A DNA stretch of 64,000 bases from Alteromonas profundi (lineage in GTDB: Bacteria > Pseudomonadota > Gammaproteobacteria > Enterobacterales > Alteromonadaceae), in assembly GCF_010500865.1 (NCBI RefSeq), contig NZ_JAAAWN010000011.1:83158-147157 (forward strand), written 5' to 3'. This document shows positions 51,104-61,688 of the stretch, one piece after another. Below the pieces are notes generated by a model. It was not told the origin of the DNA and did no database searches. It saw only the letters and a program-made list of their open reading frames with translations. The position numbers and the translations under genes are program-made. Positions within the stretch are counted from its first letter, which is position 1. Every line of letters starts with the position of its first letter.

Positions 51104-52285
51104 ATGAAAACCAAGTTCGCTTTATTCCCTTTAGCTGGCTTACTTACCTTCCCCGCTTTTGCAGACATTCAAATTAATGGCTTTGCTAATCTTATTGCCG
51201 GAATGACCCTTGATGACGACGATACTGTGTATGGCTATGACGATGGTTTTTCTTTCGATCCCGCTAGCGTATTTGGCTTACAAGTTCGTGGAGAGGTAAA
51301 CGATAAACTATCGGCCACTGCCCAACTGGTTGGTCGCGGTAGCGAAGATTACAGTGCAGACTTTGAGTGGGCATACATGACCTATGCACTGAACCACACC
51401 ACCAATATTAGCGCAGGACGTTTACGTGTTCCCTTATTTAAATATTCATCTTCATTGGATATTGGCTATGCTTATCATTGGCTTACTCCCCCTGACGCTG
51501 TATACGGCATCGACTTTAATAATATCGATGGCGTGCGTATTGATTACAGTAATTATTCGGGCGAGTGGGAATATGGTGCGCAGTTAACGTTCGGTAGCGC
51601 AAAAGCCGATACCACAATTTCAGGTACGCCAGCTGCCCTTGAGCTTGACAACGTTGTGGCGCTGTCGTTTGAAGCAACCCGTGACTGGTTTAGTGCGCGT
51701 ACGCTGTATGCCCGTGCCACTACGTCGGCTGCAAATGAAGAGTTTGACACTTTTGTAGGTGGAATGGCGCAGTTTGGTGGGGTAGTACCCAATGCCCTAA
51801 CGTCTGCTGCTGGCTTTAGCGTAGATGAAGATACAGGCACCTTCTTTGAAGTGGCCCTTGATGTAGATAAGTATGATTGGTTTATTGGTGCAGAATATAC
51901 GCAGACCGAAGTAGACAACGCCATTATCGCTGAAAATAGTGCGTGGTATGTAACTGCGGGTATGCGTTTTGGCAAGTTTACACCTCATATCACCTTTGAA
52001 AGAGAAGAGGGTGACAATGCTAACCAGCTTGCGCTTGTTGCGGCGTTGCCTTCAACTATTGCCACTGGTGATCCAGACACTGACGGTACGTGGGCTTCAA
52101 TTTACCAAGGGGCTGCAGGTATTGCAGCAGGCCAAGATTTAGAGGTTTCAGCGGTAACAGCTGGTCTTCGTTATGACGTGGAACCCGGCTTTGCGCTTAA
52201 AGCTGATGTTACATGGTATAGCGATGATCTTGACGATACCAATGATGCAACCTTACTTAAAGTGGGTGTGAACTACACCTTCTAA
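51104..52285 (+). CDS. Outer-membrane porin-like beta-barrel protein
   Basis: 393 residues with a signal peptide (LTFPAFADIQ) and C-terminal Phe (LLKVGVNYTF), alternating amphipathic strands (ADIQINGFANLIAGMTL ... SARTLYARATTSAA) and periplasmic-side turns. It resembles gammaproteobacterial general/anion-selective porins; the substrate is not predictable but co-location with a PstS-like protein points to phosphate or another anion. AAGGA precedes the start. Confidence 0.8.
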   Translation: MKTKFALFPLAGLLTFPAFADIQINGFANLIAGMTLDDDDTVYGYDDGFSFDPASVFGLQVRGEVNDKLSATAQLVGRGSEDYSADFEWAYMTYALNHTTNISAGRLRVPLFKYSSSLDIGYAYHWLTPPDAVYGIDFNNIDGVRIDYSNYSGEWEYGAQLTFGSAKADTTISGTPAALELDNVVALSFEATRDWFSARTLYARATTSAANEEFDTFVGGMAQFGGVVPNALTSAAGFSVDEDTGTFFEVALDVDKYDWFIGAEYTQTEVDNAIIAENSAWYVTAGMRFGKFTPHITFEREEGDNANQLALVAALPSTIATGDPDTDGTWASIYQGAAGIAAGQDLEVSAVTAGLRYDVEPGFALKADVTWYSDDLDDTNDATLLKVGVNYTF

Positions 52286-52424
52286 AGAAGAAGGTGTAGA
52301 GCGCTGACGTTTAGCGGGTTACGTTAAAATATCACTAACGTTTTTTTCTTTTAACACGATAAAAAGGAAGAGGCTCAAGTGATAAATGGAATAAAACTAA
52401 AATGAGTAATAAGCGGGAGAGCAG

Positions 52425-54044
52425 ATGAACTTTGTAAAAAAAATGCCTATTGCGACCAAGATATTTTTAATCCCTGCAATTGCAGCGTTAAGCTTTTTGG
52501 TATACCTGCTTATTACCATCTTCACTGCGCTAAATAATGGCGATATATTGGAAGAGGTACAGGAGGTTCAATTTCCTGCTTTGCAGTTATCAGCATCAAC
52601 GTTAGTGGAGATGCAAAAGTTAAGAGATACGTTAAGTAGCGCGGTTACAACAGGTGATCAAGATACCCTCGTAGTCGCAACTGAATTGGCTAAATCGACG
52701 AAATCAGATTTAGCCAATATAGCCGCAATTAGCCCTGCATTTCGTGACGATATTAACCGTATTACTTCTGGCTTTGATAATTATTTTGATGTGGCATATG
52801 ACGTTTCACAATCAATGGTAGAAGGTACTGCAGACTATAGCCGTATAGGTGAACTATCAACGCAAATGAATGACTCATATGATGCGGTAATAGCATCAAT
52901 GACACGCTTTAGGGATGAACAACAAGCTGAGTTTGAAAGTGCCTTCGATGATATCGACTCTGCGAATACCTCGTTGATAAGCACCGGTGGCGTGATGACT
53001 CTAGTAGTGACACTCGTCTTATTTGCTACTGCAATCCCAATAGGCCGAGGCATTAAATCGAGTATTGATGATGTGGTACGTTCTCTTAAAGACATAGCGC
53101 AAGAAAATGGAGACTTAACAGTACGCATTAATACAAGAAGTGAAGATGAAATTGGCGAACTGGTTTATTGGTTCAATCAATTTATGGACAAGCTCCAAGG
53201 TGTAGTAAAAGATGTAGTGGAAGCCAGTCTGCCGCTGTCAAAGTTAGCCCAAAACTTGCGCACGCTAACCGAAGAAACACAGCGAACTATTGATGTTCAA
53301 CAGCGTTCCGCCCAAGATACCAAGCATGCCGTAGACAGCATGAGCGGCTCTGTAGATGGAGTAGCACACAGTGCAGCGCAAGCGGCGAGCGATGCAAATA
53401 ATGCCACGCAAGCAGCTAGCGACGGACGTCAGATTGTGCAGCAAACCGTTTCAAGCATAGAGCAGTTGGCAGATAACGTGCGCGAAACGGCGGGAGTTAT
53501 TCAGCGCTTAGAGGCCGATTCAAATAAAGTAGGCTCGGTACTAGATGTGATTAAAGGTATTGCAGAGCAAACGAATTTACTTGCCCTTAACGCGGCGATA
53601 GAAGCAGCGAGAGCAGGGGATCAAGGTCGAGGATTTGCTGTAGTAGCCGATGAAGTTAGAACGCTAGCATCTCGGACGCAACAATCGACGGAAGAAATAC
53701 AACATACTATAGAGCAGTTACAAAATGCCGCACACTCTGCGGTTGATGTGATGGCGCGGGGCACAGAGCAAGCCAGCAGTAGTGTAGAAACCGCGAATAA
53801 GGCGGGGAGTAGTTTAGAAAGTATCACCACTACTATTGCTCGCATCAATCAAATGAACGAACAAATAGCCCACAATACGGAAGATCAACGCACCGTAGCG
53901 GTAGATATCGTTAGGCATGTTGATGAAATTCATCTTCGTACAGAGGAAACCGCGCAACGCTCTAGCCAATTAGGTAGTATGTGCAGCGAGTTAGCGAATT
54001 TAGCACAACACTTAGAATCTATCGCCAAACAGTTTCGCGTTTAG
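52425..54044 (+). CDS. Methyl-accepting chemotaxis protein
   Basis: 539-residue chemoreceptor. It has two membrane segments (about residues 11-33 and 185-205) enclosing a helical periplasmic sensor of about 150 residues, then HAMP and a long coiled-coil signalling domain. The hairpin tip is [20 protein letters not shown] followed by [20 protein letters not shown]. No C-terminal NWETF-type tether is present. GGGAGAG precedes the start. The neighbouring PstS-like protein and porin suggest that it could sense a bound anion. Confidence 0.93.
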   Translation: MNFVKKMPIATKIFLIPAIAALSFLVYLLITIFTALNNGDILEEVQEVQFPALQLSASTLVEMQKLRDTLSSAVTTGDQDTLVVATELAKSTKSDLANIAAISPAFRDDINRITSGFDNYFDVAYDVSQSMVEGTADYSRIGELSTQMNDSYDAVIASMTRFRDEQQAEFESAFDDIDSANTSLISTGGVMTLVVTLVLFATAIPIGRGIKSSIDDVVRSLKDIAQENGDLTVRINTRSEDEIGELVYWFNQFMDKLQGVVKDVVEASLPLSKLAQNLRTLTEETQRTIDVQQRSAQDTKHAVDSMSGSVDGVAHSAAQAASDANNATQAASDGRQIVQQTVSSIEQLADNVRETAGVIQRLEADSNKVGSVLDVIKGIAEQTNLLALNAAIEAARAGDQGRGFAVVADEVRTLASRTQQSTEEIQHTIEQLQNAAHSAVDVMARGTEQASSSVETANKAGSSLESITTTIARINQMNEQIAHNTEDQRTVAVDIVRHVDEIHLRTEETAQRSSQLGSMCSELANLAQHLESIAKQFRV

Positions 54045-54085
54045 TTGTAAATGTAGAAAAAGTTTCAACTTCGCGACCCTCCCAT

Positions 54086-54108
54086 AAGCCTCCAATGGAG
54101 GCTTTTTT
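54086..54108 (+). terminator. Terminator of the chemoreceptor gene
   Basis: AAGCCTCC-AAT-GGAGGCTT with a TTTTTT tail, 42 bases after the stop. Confidence 0.9.
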
Positions 54109-54119
54109 ATATTGCCCAT

Positions 54120-54246
54120 ATCGCACCCACTAACCCTGGACACCCACAAAACTTTGGACACCCACCAACCCCTGGACACCCACTAAATCTGGACACCCAC
54201 ACAAAACCCCATACCCTTAGACATTCACAAAACTTTGGACACCCAC
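54120..54246 (+). repeat. TGGACACCCAC tandem repeat array (locus 2)
   Basis: Exact copies of TGGACACCCAC start at 54137, 54155, 54173, 54190 and 54236, with degenerate copies at 54120 (ATCGCACCCAC) and 54218 (TAGACATTCAC). Start-to-start distances are 17, 18, 18, 17, 28 and 18 bases, and all copies have the same orientation. Spacers of 6-7 bases are A/C-rich (AAAACTT twice). It lies between the chemoreceptor terminator and the rpoD terminator. Confidence 0.9.
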
Positions 54247-54411
54247 AACTTAATAAGCGGGAAAAATAAGGTATGAAAGAAACATAGGCTATAAGGGTAT
54301 AGAAACGATCGTCGGTTACCGCGTCACAAGTGAAAAATGGTTAAGGTGGGGCAGAAGAGAATAGGCGATAGACGCTATTATGAGATTAACCAAAATAACG
54401 GCACCCCACAT

Positions 54412-54442
54412 AAAAAAATCCCCAGCAACAGCTGGGGATTTT
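54412..54442 (-). terminator. Terminator of rpoD
   Basis: AAAATCCCCAGC-AACA-GCTGGGGATTTT, 12 perfect pairs. On the minus strand the stem is followed by a run of T (the A-run at 54412-54418), 25 bases after the rpoD stop. Confidence 0.9.
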
Positions 54443-54466
54443 GATAGAACATAACCACTTGAAACT

Positions 54467-56299
54467 TTATTCGTCCAAGAAGCTCTTAAGTTGCTCAGAG
54501 CGACTTGGGTGACGAAGCTTACGCAACGCCTTAGCCTCAATCTGACGAATACGCTCACGTGTAACATCGAACTGCTTACCCACTTCTTCAAGTGTATGGT
54601 CGGTGTTCATGTCGATACCAAAACGCATACGAAGTACTTTAGCTTCACGTGCTGTCAGGCCTGCAAGTACTTCCTGCGTAGCACCCTTAAGGCTGCCGCC
54701 TGTAGCAGAATCGAGGGGCTGAATAATCGTGCTATCCTCGATGAAATCACCAAGATGTGAATCGTCATCATCACCAATAGGCGTTTCCATGGAAATCGGC
54801 TCTTTGGCAATTTTAAGCACCTTACGGATTTTATCTTCAGGCATAAGCATGCGCTCAGATAATTCCTCAGGCGTGGGTTCACGTCCCATTTCTTGCAACA
54901 TCTGACGAGATATACGATTAAGCTTGTTAATTGTCTCTATCATATGAACAGGAATACGGATTGTACGTGCTTGGTCGGCAATGGAACGAGTAATTGCCTG
55001 ACGAATCCACCATGTAGCGTAAGTTGAGAACTTATAGCCACGGCGATATTCAAATTTATCTACTGCTTTCATCAAACCGATATTTCCTTCTTGGATCAAA
55101 TCCAGGAATTGTAAACCTCGGTTGGTGTATTTCTTGGCGATTGAGATAACAAGACGAAGGTTTGCTTCGACCATTTCTTTCTTCGCACGACGGGCCTTCG
55201 CCTCACCGATTGACATACGACGGTTGATATCTTTGATATCAGCAATAACTAAACCAGTCTCTTGTTCTACTTGGTTCATTTTGCTAATACAACGCTCAAT
55301 TTCTTCTTGGTTGTAAGCAAGTGCATCAGAATAAGGTGCATTAGCTTTAACAGCTTCAAACAACCACGCTGTTGATGTTTCATTACCTGCGAAAGCTTTA
55401 ATGAAGTCTTTCTTCGGCATTTTTGCGTTTACTACGCAAAACTTCATCACCAAACGCTCTTGAATACGTACTTTGTCCATCATTGCGCGCATATTTTTGA
55501 CCATACGATCAAATTGCTTAGGCACAAGACGGAACTCTTTAAATATTTCACTTAGCGCGTTAATTTGAGCTCGGGCTGCCGGGTGTGAACGGCCTTTTTT
55601 CTCTATAACGTCACGCGCTTTAATGTATTGATCACGAAGCTCAGCGAACTTAGCGCGCGCTAGTTCAGGGTCTACACCAGTATCTTCTTCTTCTTCATCT
55701 TCTTCATCCTCATCGTCATCTTCATCTTCCAGTTCTTCTTCTGAAAGCTCAGAGCCGATGTGGGTGGCCGTAGGGGCTAGATTTTGATCATCATCTGGGT
55801 CTACAAAACCAGAAATAATATCGCTAATGCGAATTTCTTCTGCTTCATATAAGTCCCACTGATCAAGCAAATAGGTAATTGCTTCTGGATATTCCGCCAC
55901 TGAGCATTGAACTTGGTTGATACCGTCTTCAATTCGCTTAGCAATTTCAATTTCGCCTTCACGTGTCAAAAGCTCTACTGTGCCCATTTCACGCATATAC
56001 ATACGTACAGGGTCTGTAGTTCGACCTATCTCGCTTTCAACGGTCGCTAGTGCTTGAGCTGCTGCTTCAGCGGCATCTTCATCAGCCGATGCTTCTTGCA
56101 TGAGAAGTTCGTCCGAATCTGGAGCAGATTCAGAAACTTGGATTCCCATGTCGTTGATCATGCGGATAATATCTTCGATTTGATCAGAATCGACAATATC
56201 TTGCGGCAGGTGGTCGTTAACTTCTGCAAAGGTTAAGTAACCTTGCTCTTTACCCTTTGCAATCAGGAGCTTAATCTGAGACTGCTTGCTTTGCGCCAT
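54467..56299 (-). CDS. rpoD: RNA polymerase sigma-70 factor RpoD
   Basis: 611-residue primary sigma factor. Region 1.1 at the start ([20 protein letters not shown]), an acidic non-conserved region near residues 185-206 (runs of Glu/Asp), region 2 with [20 protein letters not shown], region 3, and region 4.2 with [20 protein letters not shown] are all intact. The start chosen matches known RpoD; a 47-codon upstream extension is not supported. Last gene of rpsU-yqeY-dnaG-rpoD but with its own 341-base upstream region. Confidence 0.98.
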   Translation of the reverse strand: MAQSKQSQIKLLIAKGKEQGYLTFAEVNDHLPQDIVDSDQIEDIIRMINDMGIQVSESAPDSDELLMQEASADEDAAEAAAQALATVESEIGRTTDPVRMYMREMGTVELLTREGEIEIAKRIEDGINQVQCSVAEYPEAITYLLDQWDLYEAEEIRISDIISGFVDPDDDQNLAPTATHIGSELSEEELEDEDDDEDEEDEEEEDTGVDPELARAKFAELRDQYIKARDVIEKKGRSHPAARAQINALSEIFKEFRLVPKQFDRMVKNMRAMMDKVRIQERLVMKFCVVNAKMPKKDFIKAFAGNETSTAWLFEAVKANAPYSDALAYNQEEIERCISKMNQVEQETGLVIADIKDINRRMSIGEAKARRAKKEMVEANLRLVISIAKKYTNRGLQFLDLIQEGNIGLMKAVDKFEYRRGYKFSTYATWWIRQAITRSIADQARTIRIPVHMIETINKLNRISRQMLQEMGREPTPEELSERMLMPEDKIRKVLKIAKEPISMETPIGDDDDSHLGDFIEDSTIIQPLDSATGGSLKGATQEVLAGLTAREAKVLRMRFGIDMNTDHTLEEVGKQFDVTRERIRQIEAKALRKLRHPSRSEQLKSFLDE

Positions 56300-56640
56300 A
56301 TAACCTACACTTCTCACATTCAATAAGTTTGCAATAGAAACGACAACACACACATGTGCATGTTCCCATTCCTGCTGTCGTAATGCTGTTGTATCAACGC
56401 CGCTTCGGCTCGATGCCACGTTTACATGAACGATGCACATCTGCTCGGGTTTGGTTCTGCCCGTTATTTTCGGCTATACTATTGCTACTAACACAGCTGC
56501 ATTTTTGTTCACATTTGTGACCAATAGTCTACTTGCAGCTAATTCGCCAGTATAGCAGAATTCAGGGTAGTTTTACCAGATTAGCGGCTGAATTTTTAGC
56601 CAGCTTTTCATATTAGCGGTTTTCGAACCCCGCTCGTTAG
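56300..56640 (-). promoter_or_regulatory. dnaG-rpoD intergenic region
   Basis: 341 bases upstream of rpoD, long enough for independent promoters as in enterobacteria. A palindrome GTTCACA-TT-TGTGACC (one mismatch) lies at 56507-56522. The hairpin GGCT-N8-AGCC (56586-56601) just after dnaG is weak. I could not place -35/-10 elements with confidence. Confidence 0.4.
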
Positions 56641-58422
56641 CTAGCTTTTCTGACGTTCCTTCATCAATAAATTGAGCTCTTCTTTCTCTGCCTTGGTTAG
56701 CGGTTGTAACCGAGAGAGCGATATCAAAGCTTCAATGCGGCTATCAAAATGCCAATCGAGCAGACGAGCAAAACTGTCACTGTAAACCCGTTCTGCATCT
56801 TCATCTTTGACTAGGTGTTCTTGTAACAACAACTTTGCGATGACATTAGAATGGGGATGATTGCGGAAGTTTTCAACCACCTGGGCAGTTGTTGCGTGGG
56901 GATTAGTAAGGCAATATTGGTGCACGCTAAGAAGTAAATCCATACCGGCGGCATTACTATGACTAAATATTTCTGGTTGCACGTCTTCACATTGAGAAGC
57001 AAGAGACGGTTTGTCGAGAAGCAAACGAATTAACATACGAAGTGGCGATAATCTTGCTTTGCCTACCTGATTTAAGTTGGGAGAGTAACCACGTTTATTA
57101 CTTACGTTATTTGCCTTTGAGATATCCTGCTGTAACTTAAATCGATCGTATTCGCCCGTATGCTTGGCAAGTTCCTCAAGTAGCATTTGCTTTTGATCAT
57201 CGCCTAACGTGCTATCGATCAATGGCATTGCTGCCTTTTTCAATGCAAGCTTCCCTTCAGCGGTGCCGACATTGTGGGTTTTAATTAAGTTATCAAAAAA
57301 GAAACGCGATAGAGGCATAGCATCGTTTAGCATGGTCATAAACGCTTGCTTACCTATCTTTCGCACCATTGTATCTGGGTCTTCGCCATCAGGAAGAAAT
57401 AGGAATGACAGCCTAACACCGTCTTTTAAGGCGGGCAGCGCATTTTCAAGCGCCCGCCATGCGGCTTCTCTACCGGCACGGTCGCCATCATAACAGCAGA
57501 CTATGTGGGGAGTTGCACGCACAAGCATCTGTATATGTTCAGGCGTTGTAGCTGTGCCTAGTGCCGCAGTGGCAATGTTAATATCAAATTGACTTAAGGC
57601 AACTACATCCATATACCCTTCAACAATGACCACAGTATCGAGTTGGCGGTTTTGTTGTTTAGCGTGATAAAAGCCAAAGAGTTCATGCCCCTTATGGAAT
57701 ATGCGAGTTTCTGGCGAATTGAGGTATTTTGGGCCCCCTTCATCGAGTACTCGCCCACCAAACCCCACTACGCGTCCACGTTTGTCTCGGATAGGAAACA
57801 TGATGCGGTCGCGGAAAAAGTCGTATCTTCGACCCTGATCGTTTTGGTTTACCAGCTTAAGCTCGATAAGTTGCTTTATCCGCGCCTCATCCTTTCCGAA
57901 AGTGCTCAGTAGTGCGTCCCAGCTATCGGGCGCGTAGCCAATTTCCCATTGTTTAACAATGTCACCGCTAAGCCCGCGCTGTTTTAAGTAACTGATAGCT
58001 TTATCACTGTTGCTATTTTGTCTAAGCTGCTGCTGAAAAAAACGCGCTACTTGATCCATTAAAGAATAGTCATCTTGTAGCTGTTGCTTTTTCTCTTCGC
58101 TCATCGCGGGGCGACTACCCTTTTCGCGAGGCACTTCAAGCCCATGAAAGCGCGCTAATTCTTCAATTGCCTCGACAAACTCTAAGCGGTCAAACTCCAT
58201 CATAAAAGAAATGGCATTGCCATGAGCACCACAGCCGAAACAGTGATAGAACTGTTTGTCTTGGCTTACCGTAAAGGAGGGGGTTTTTTCGTTATGAAAA
58301 GGGCAGCAGGCTTGATAATTCTTACCGGCTTTCTTTAATTTTACCCTGCTATCAACTATGTCCACCACATCAGTGCGTGACAAAAGATCATCAATAAAAT
58401 CGCGAGGTATTTTTCCGGCCAT
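56641..58422 (-). CDS. dnaG: DNA primase DnaG
   Basis: 593-residue replication primase. The N-terminal zinc-binding domain is CCPFHNEKTPSFTVS followed by YHCFGCGAHG (about residues 40-65). The catalytic core has FPIRDKRGRVVGFGGR and Toprim motifs VVIVEGYMDVVAL and CCYDGDRAGREA. A C-terminal helical domain for DnaB contact ends the protein. Start by ATG; no good ribosome binding site is seen. Between yqeY and rpoD in the classical macromolecular synthesis operon. Confidence 0.98.
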   Translation of the reverse strand: MAGKIPRDFIDDLLSRTDVVDIVDSRVKLKKAGKNYQACCPFHNEKTPSFTVSQDKQFYHCFGCGAHGNAISFMMEFDRLEFVEAIEELARFHGLEVPREKGSRPAMSEEKKQQLQDDYSLMDQVARFFQQQLRQNSNSDKAISYLKQRGLSGDIVKQWEIGYAPDSWDALLSTFGKDEARIKQLIELKLVNQNDQGRRYDFFRDRIMFPIRDKRGRVVGFGGRVLDEGGPKYLNSPETRIFHKGHELFGFYHAKQQNRQLDTVVIVEGYMDVVALSQFDINIATAALGTATTPEHIQMLVRATPHIVCCYDGDRAGREAAWRALENALPALKDGVRLSFLFLPDGEDPDTMVRKIGKQAFMTMLNDAMPLSRFFFDNLIKTHNVGTAEGKLALKKAAMPLIDSTLGDDQKQMLLEELAKHTGEYDRFKLQQDISKANNVSNKRGYSPNLNQVGKARLSPLRMLIRLLLDKPSLASQCEDVQPEIFSHSNAAGMDLLLSVHQYCLTNPHATTAQVVENFRNHPHSNVIAKLLLQEHLVKDEDAERVYSDSFARLLDWHFDSRIEALISLSRLQPLTKAEKEELNLLMKERQKS

Positions 58423-58529
58423 GAGGGAGACACAAATGCTTAATTCGAAGAGTACTTTAACAGGGATGCCGTAAAATGAGAATGACAGCCGCGAGATTAG
58501 GCAACTGTCATTCGCTTATTACGTATGAT

Positions 58530-58976
58530 TTAGGCGTTAAGACGAGCTTTTATTTTAGCGCTTAAAGCACCCATATTCGTGCGGCCTTGCACTTGAGGTT
58601 TTAATACCCCCATTACTTTACCCATATCTTGCATACCCTGCGCACCGGTTGAAGACATTGCGTCTTCAATTAGTGCTGACAATTCGTCCTCAGTAAGGGG
58701 CTGAGGTAAAAAGTCTTCAAGTACGGTAATTTCCTCACGCTCTTTACTGGCAAGATCGTCTCTATCTGCTGCATCAAACTGTGCGGCAGCATCAAGGCGT
58801 TGCTTCACCATTTTAGTTAACACCGCTAAAATAGCGCTGTCATCTAACGTGATTTGTTCATCAATTTCTTTCTGCTTAATTGCCGCTAGTGCCATGCGAA
58901 TTGTACCTAAGCGTACTTTATCTTTCGCGCGCATTGCGTCTTTTTGTGCATTCTTCAATTCATCAATCAAAGCCAT
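58530..58976 (-). CDS. GatB/YqeY domain-containing protein
   Basis: 148-residue cytoplasmic protein of the YqeY family: LIDELKNAQKDAMRAKDKVRLGTIR at the start and GAQGMQDMGKVMGVLKPQVQGRTNMG near the end. The fold equals the tail domain of GatB amidotransferase, which binds tRNA, but the separate protein's function is not established. It sits between rpsU and dnaG, its usual place in this lineage. Confidence 0.93.
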   Translation of the reverse strand: MALIDELKNAQKDAMRAKDKVRLGTIRMALAAIKQKEIDEQITLDDSAILAVLTKMVKQRLDAAAQFDAADRDDLASKEREEITVLEDFLPQPLTEDELSALIEDAMSSTGAQGMQDMGKVMGVLKPQVQGRTNMGALSAKIKARLNA

Positions 58977-59026
58977 GGTATTACCTAATGTATTGCAAAC
59001 GTGAAAAATATAGGGCCCAGAAACGC

Positions 59027-59054
59027 GAAAGGTGCTGCAAATGCAACACCTTTC
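59027..59054 (-). terminator. rpsU-yqeY attenuator hairpin
   Basis: GAAAGGTG-C-TGCA-AA-TGCA-A-CACCTTTC, 12 pairs with one mismatch, 23 bases after the rpsU stop. It resembles the terminator between rpsU and dnaG in E. coli that lets the abundant ribosomal protein message end early. Only a short GCGTTTCT follows, so read-through is likely. Confidence 0.7.
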
Positions 59055-59076
59055 AAGCTCGTAACTTAACCCTGTT

Positions 59077-59292
59077 TTAGTAGAGTTTTACGCGACGTGC
59101 GTTTTCACGAGCCAACTTCTTAAGATGACGCTTTTTAGCAGCGGCTTTCTTACGTTTGCGTTCCCAAGTAGGCTTTTCGAAGAACTCACGACGACGAACT
59201 TCAGATAGTACGCCTGCTTTTTCACAAGAACGCTTAAAACGACGCAGCGCTACATCAAACGGCTCGTTTTCTCTAACTTTAACGATAGGCAT
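59077..59292 (-). CDS. rpsU: 30S ribosomal protein S21
   Basis: 71 residues, exact family length. [21 protein letters not shown] and the basic C-terminus [20 protein letters not shown] are typical of bS21, which helps base pairing between mRNA and the 16S 3' end. GAGGTGAG lies upstream of the start. First gene of the macromolecular synthesis operon and divergent from tsaD. Confidence 0.98.
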   Translation of the reverse strand: MPIVKVRENEPFDVALRRFKRSCEKAGVLSEVRRREFFEKPTWERKRKKAAAKKRHLKKLARENARRVKLY

Positions 59293-59691
59293 TAAACACT
59301 CACCTCAAAACTTTTGCTGTGTAATTCCGGGCAAATTGGTGCGCTAAAAAGGCCACCCGGGTTAAAAATGGTGCGGAATTCTAAACATTTCTGGGGGGAA
59401 TGTAAAGCATGTTTTGCTAAAAAATAGTCAATAATGCCTGTTTCTACATACCGCCATTCCATGGGAAAGCGAATAAAGGTAAACTCTGCGCCTTGTCAGT
59501 CGAGGCTGAAAAGCAGCTAAAGGTAACTTTATTCGCCGATCCTTCTCGCAATTCGCGCAGATCCTACACAAGATCGCCGCAGATCGCGAGAACTAAGTTA
59601 ATTGTTGAGCGTTATTTACGCAAATAGTTATTTGGTGGTTACGCTAGATTGGCCTTCTCTAGGATTACGTACATTTATAGGTTTTTGCACC
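59293..59691. promoter_or_regulatory. rpsU/tsaD divergent intergenic region with nested inverted repeats
   Basis: About 400 bases. A perfect 10-bp inverted repeat GCGAATAAAG / CTTTATTCGC lies at 59469-59478 and 59527-59536. A second, TTCTCGC / GCGAGAA, lies at 59543-59549 and 59586-59592, with four GATC sites between (CAGATC twice). Promoters for both genes should be here; none was placed with certainty. Confidence 0.5.
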
Positions 59692-60705
59692 ATGCGCATA
59701 TTAGGTATTGAAACATCTTGTGATGAAACCGGCATTGCCATTTACGATGACAAGCAGGGTTTGTTGTCTCATGAGTTATATAGCCAAGTAAAATTGCACG
59801 CAGATTATGGCGGTGTGGTGCCAGAACTTGCTTCTCGAGACCATGTGCGAAAGATAATTCCTCTTATAGAAAAAGCGATGGCTGATGCTAATACAACACC
59901 GGATGAGTTAGATGGTGTGGCGTTTACGCAGGGGCCAGGGCTTGTAGGGGCATTATTAGTGGGGTCATCGGTTGGGCGTTCGTTAGCATATGCTTGGAAA
60001 GTTCCTGCGGTGGGTGTCCACCATATGGAAGGACATCTGCTAGCACCTATGCTTGAAGCCGAAGCACCTGAAATGCCATTTGTGGCGTTATTGGTATCAG
60101 GTGGGCATTCTATGCTGGTGAAAGTTGAAGGTATTGGTCAATATGAAGTATTAGGAGAGTCTATTGATGATGCTGCGGGGGAAGCGTTTGATAAAACCGC
60201 GAAGCTATTGGGGCTTGATTATCCTGGGGGGCCCCTGCTTGCCAAGTTAGCCGAAAAAGGCGAAGCAGGTCACTATAAGTTCCCTCGCCCAATGACCGAT
60301 AGGCCTGGACTAGATTTTAGTTTCAGTGGCCTTAAAACCTTTGCTGCCAATACTATTCGTGATTGCGATGGTAGCGAGCAAACCCATGCCAATATAGCCT
60401 ATGCTTTTCAGGAAGCGGTTATTGATACGCTAATAATTAAGTGTAAGCGGGCATTAAAGCAGACAGGAATGAAGCGTTTAGTAATAGCTGGCGGTGTGAG
60501 TGCAAACACTATGCTACGCGCACAAATGAAGAGCTTAATGACCAGTATGCAAGGGCAAGTGTTTTATCCAAGCTTGGCGTACTGTACCGATAATGGTGCG
60601 ATGATCGCATATGCAGGGATGCAGCGACTAAAAGCGGGTGAAACATTAGCGTTATCAGCGAAAGCTAAACCTCGTTGGCCACTAGACACCCTCACTGCTG
60701 TTTAA
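59692..60705 (+). CDS. tsaD: tRNA N6-threonylcarbamoyladenosine transferase TsaD
   Basis: 338-residue ASKHA-fold enzyme that moves the threonylcarbamoyl group to A37 of ANN-decoding tRNAs, with TsaB/Tsa[17 protein letters not shown] at the start, the metal-binding [23 protein letters not shown], and [13 protein letters not shown] and [11 protein letters not shown] near the C-terminus are intact. The ATG giving MRILGIE is the conserved start; a 30-residue upstream extension is rejected. Confidence 0.97.
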   Translation: MRILGIETSCDETGIAIYDDKQGLLSHELYSQVKLHADYGGVVPELASRDHVRKIIPLIEKAMADANTTPDELDGVAFTQGPGLVGALLVGSSVGRSLAYAWKVPAVGVHHMEGHLLAPMLEAEAPEMPFVALLVSGGHSMLVKVEGIGQYEVLGESIDDAAGEAFDKTAKLLGLDYPGGPLLAKLAEKGEAGHYKFPRPMTDRPGLDFSFSGLKTFAANTIRDCDGSEQTHANIAYAFQEAVIDTLIIKCKRALKQTGMKRLVIAGGVSANTMLRAQMKSLMTSMQGQVFYPSLAYCTDNGAMIAYAGMQRLKAGETLALSAKAKPRWPLDTLTAV

Positions 60706-60840
60706 GGCTCACTTAGGGCTGTTTAGACAGGCTCAAAGGTAAATAAAAGTACCAATCGTAGTTTGCTGTGCACGTTCGTGATGTCGCGATACACATGATC
60801 AAAACAGCACACGCACGGGGAAAACGGGCAATGCAGAGCG

Positions 60841-61446
60841 CTATTCCTTAATATTGCCTTTTTCCCAAATTTTGCCCTCTGAGCGATTTACTAATCGGCG
60901 GATGTTTTCGCGATGTCGTAAAATAATGAGCAGCGATAGCATAGCTACGGGTAAGGTGTATAGCGGCTTAATTAACCAAGTAAAAAAGGGGGCTAAAGAA
61001 ACTGCTACTAAAGCACCTAACGAAGAGTAGCCGGTGAAAAACACCACAACAATCCAACTTAGTACCAGTAAACCGGCTAAATCTAGACCTATGGGGAGCA
61101 TAGCGCCAAAGGCAGTCGCCACAGCTTTTCCGCCTATAAAACCAAAGTATAGGGGAAAAATATGGCCCAGACAGGCGGCAATACCAATTAGCCCCAACCA
61201 TACTGGCTCAATTCCCATAAAGTAACTTGCGTAAACCGGAAGTGTACCTTTAAGAATATCCATAATGAGAACCAATAGGGCGGGTATTCGTCCGCCAATT
61301 CGATAAACATTTGTGGCCCCGGGGTTATGCGATCCAGTAGTTCTAGGGTCGGGCAATTGAAATAGTCTACAAATTACAACCGCACTTGATAGAGAGCCCA
61401 CAAGATAAGCAACCCCTATCATTAGAAGGGTGAGTGACATCATCAT
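60841..61446 (-). CDS. plsY: Glycerol-3-phosphate acyltransferase PlsY
   Basis: 201-residue inner-membrane enzyme acylating glycerol-3-phosphate with acyl-phosphate. Five membrane segments with the three PlsY motifs: [28 protein letters not shown] and [18 protein letters not shown]. In the last, Ala replaces the usual Gly of GGKGVAT. Three Met codons open the frame; the first is used here. Convergent with tsaD and divergent from folB. Confidence 0.95.
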   Translation of the reverse strand: MMMSLTLLMIGVAYLVGSLSSAVVICRLFQLPDPRTTGSHNPGATNVYRIGGRIPALLVLIMDILKGTLPVYASYFMGIEPVWLGLIGIAACLGHIFPLYFGFIGGKAVATAFGAMLPIGLDLAGLLVLSWIVVVFFTGYSSLGALVAVSLAPFFTWLIKPLYTLPVAMLSLLIILRHRENIRRLVNRSEGKIWEKGNIKE

Positions 61447-61688
61447 AATCGTTTAATACGCCCTCGCAAAAACCATGGCGTCACTTAGCCCCATTAATCT
61501 TCTATTAAAGCGCTTATCCGTGTTGCCCATATTGATGTTACAACGGTATAGTTGTGACATCATTGCATTAAGTATACTCATTGAAGGTAAAACTACTGTA
61601 ATAATGTTGCACATTCCAGTTTCATGACGCGGATCTGCACATTTTACAAAGTAGTAAGACCAGTCTAACGGTGTCTCGAAGAAGGTTT
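61447..61688. other. plsY/folB divergent promoter region
   Basis: 240 bases between divergent starts. TTGATGTTACAACGGTATAG around 61530-61550 is promoter-like in composition but no clear hexamer pair was fixed. Nothing else is seen. Confidence 0.3.

Noticed and set aside
54120..54246. CRISPR array interpretation of the tandem repeats
   Set aside because: Repeat core is 11 bases and spacers 6-7 bases, far too short for CRISPR, and no cas genes are present.
56507..56522. CRP site at the rpoD upstream palindrome
   Set aside because: The arms read TCACA-N2-TGTGA, the opposite order to the CRP consensus TGTGA-N6-TCACA.
60010..60020. An exact GTGGGTGTCCA in tsaD
   Set aside because: It encodes the conserved Gly-Val-His-His segment of the TsaD metal site; coding constraint explains it.
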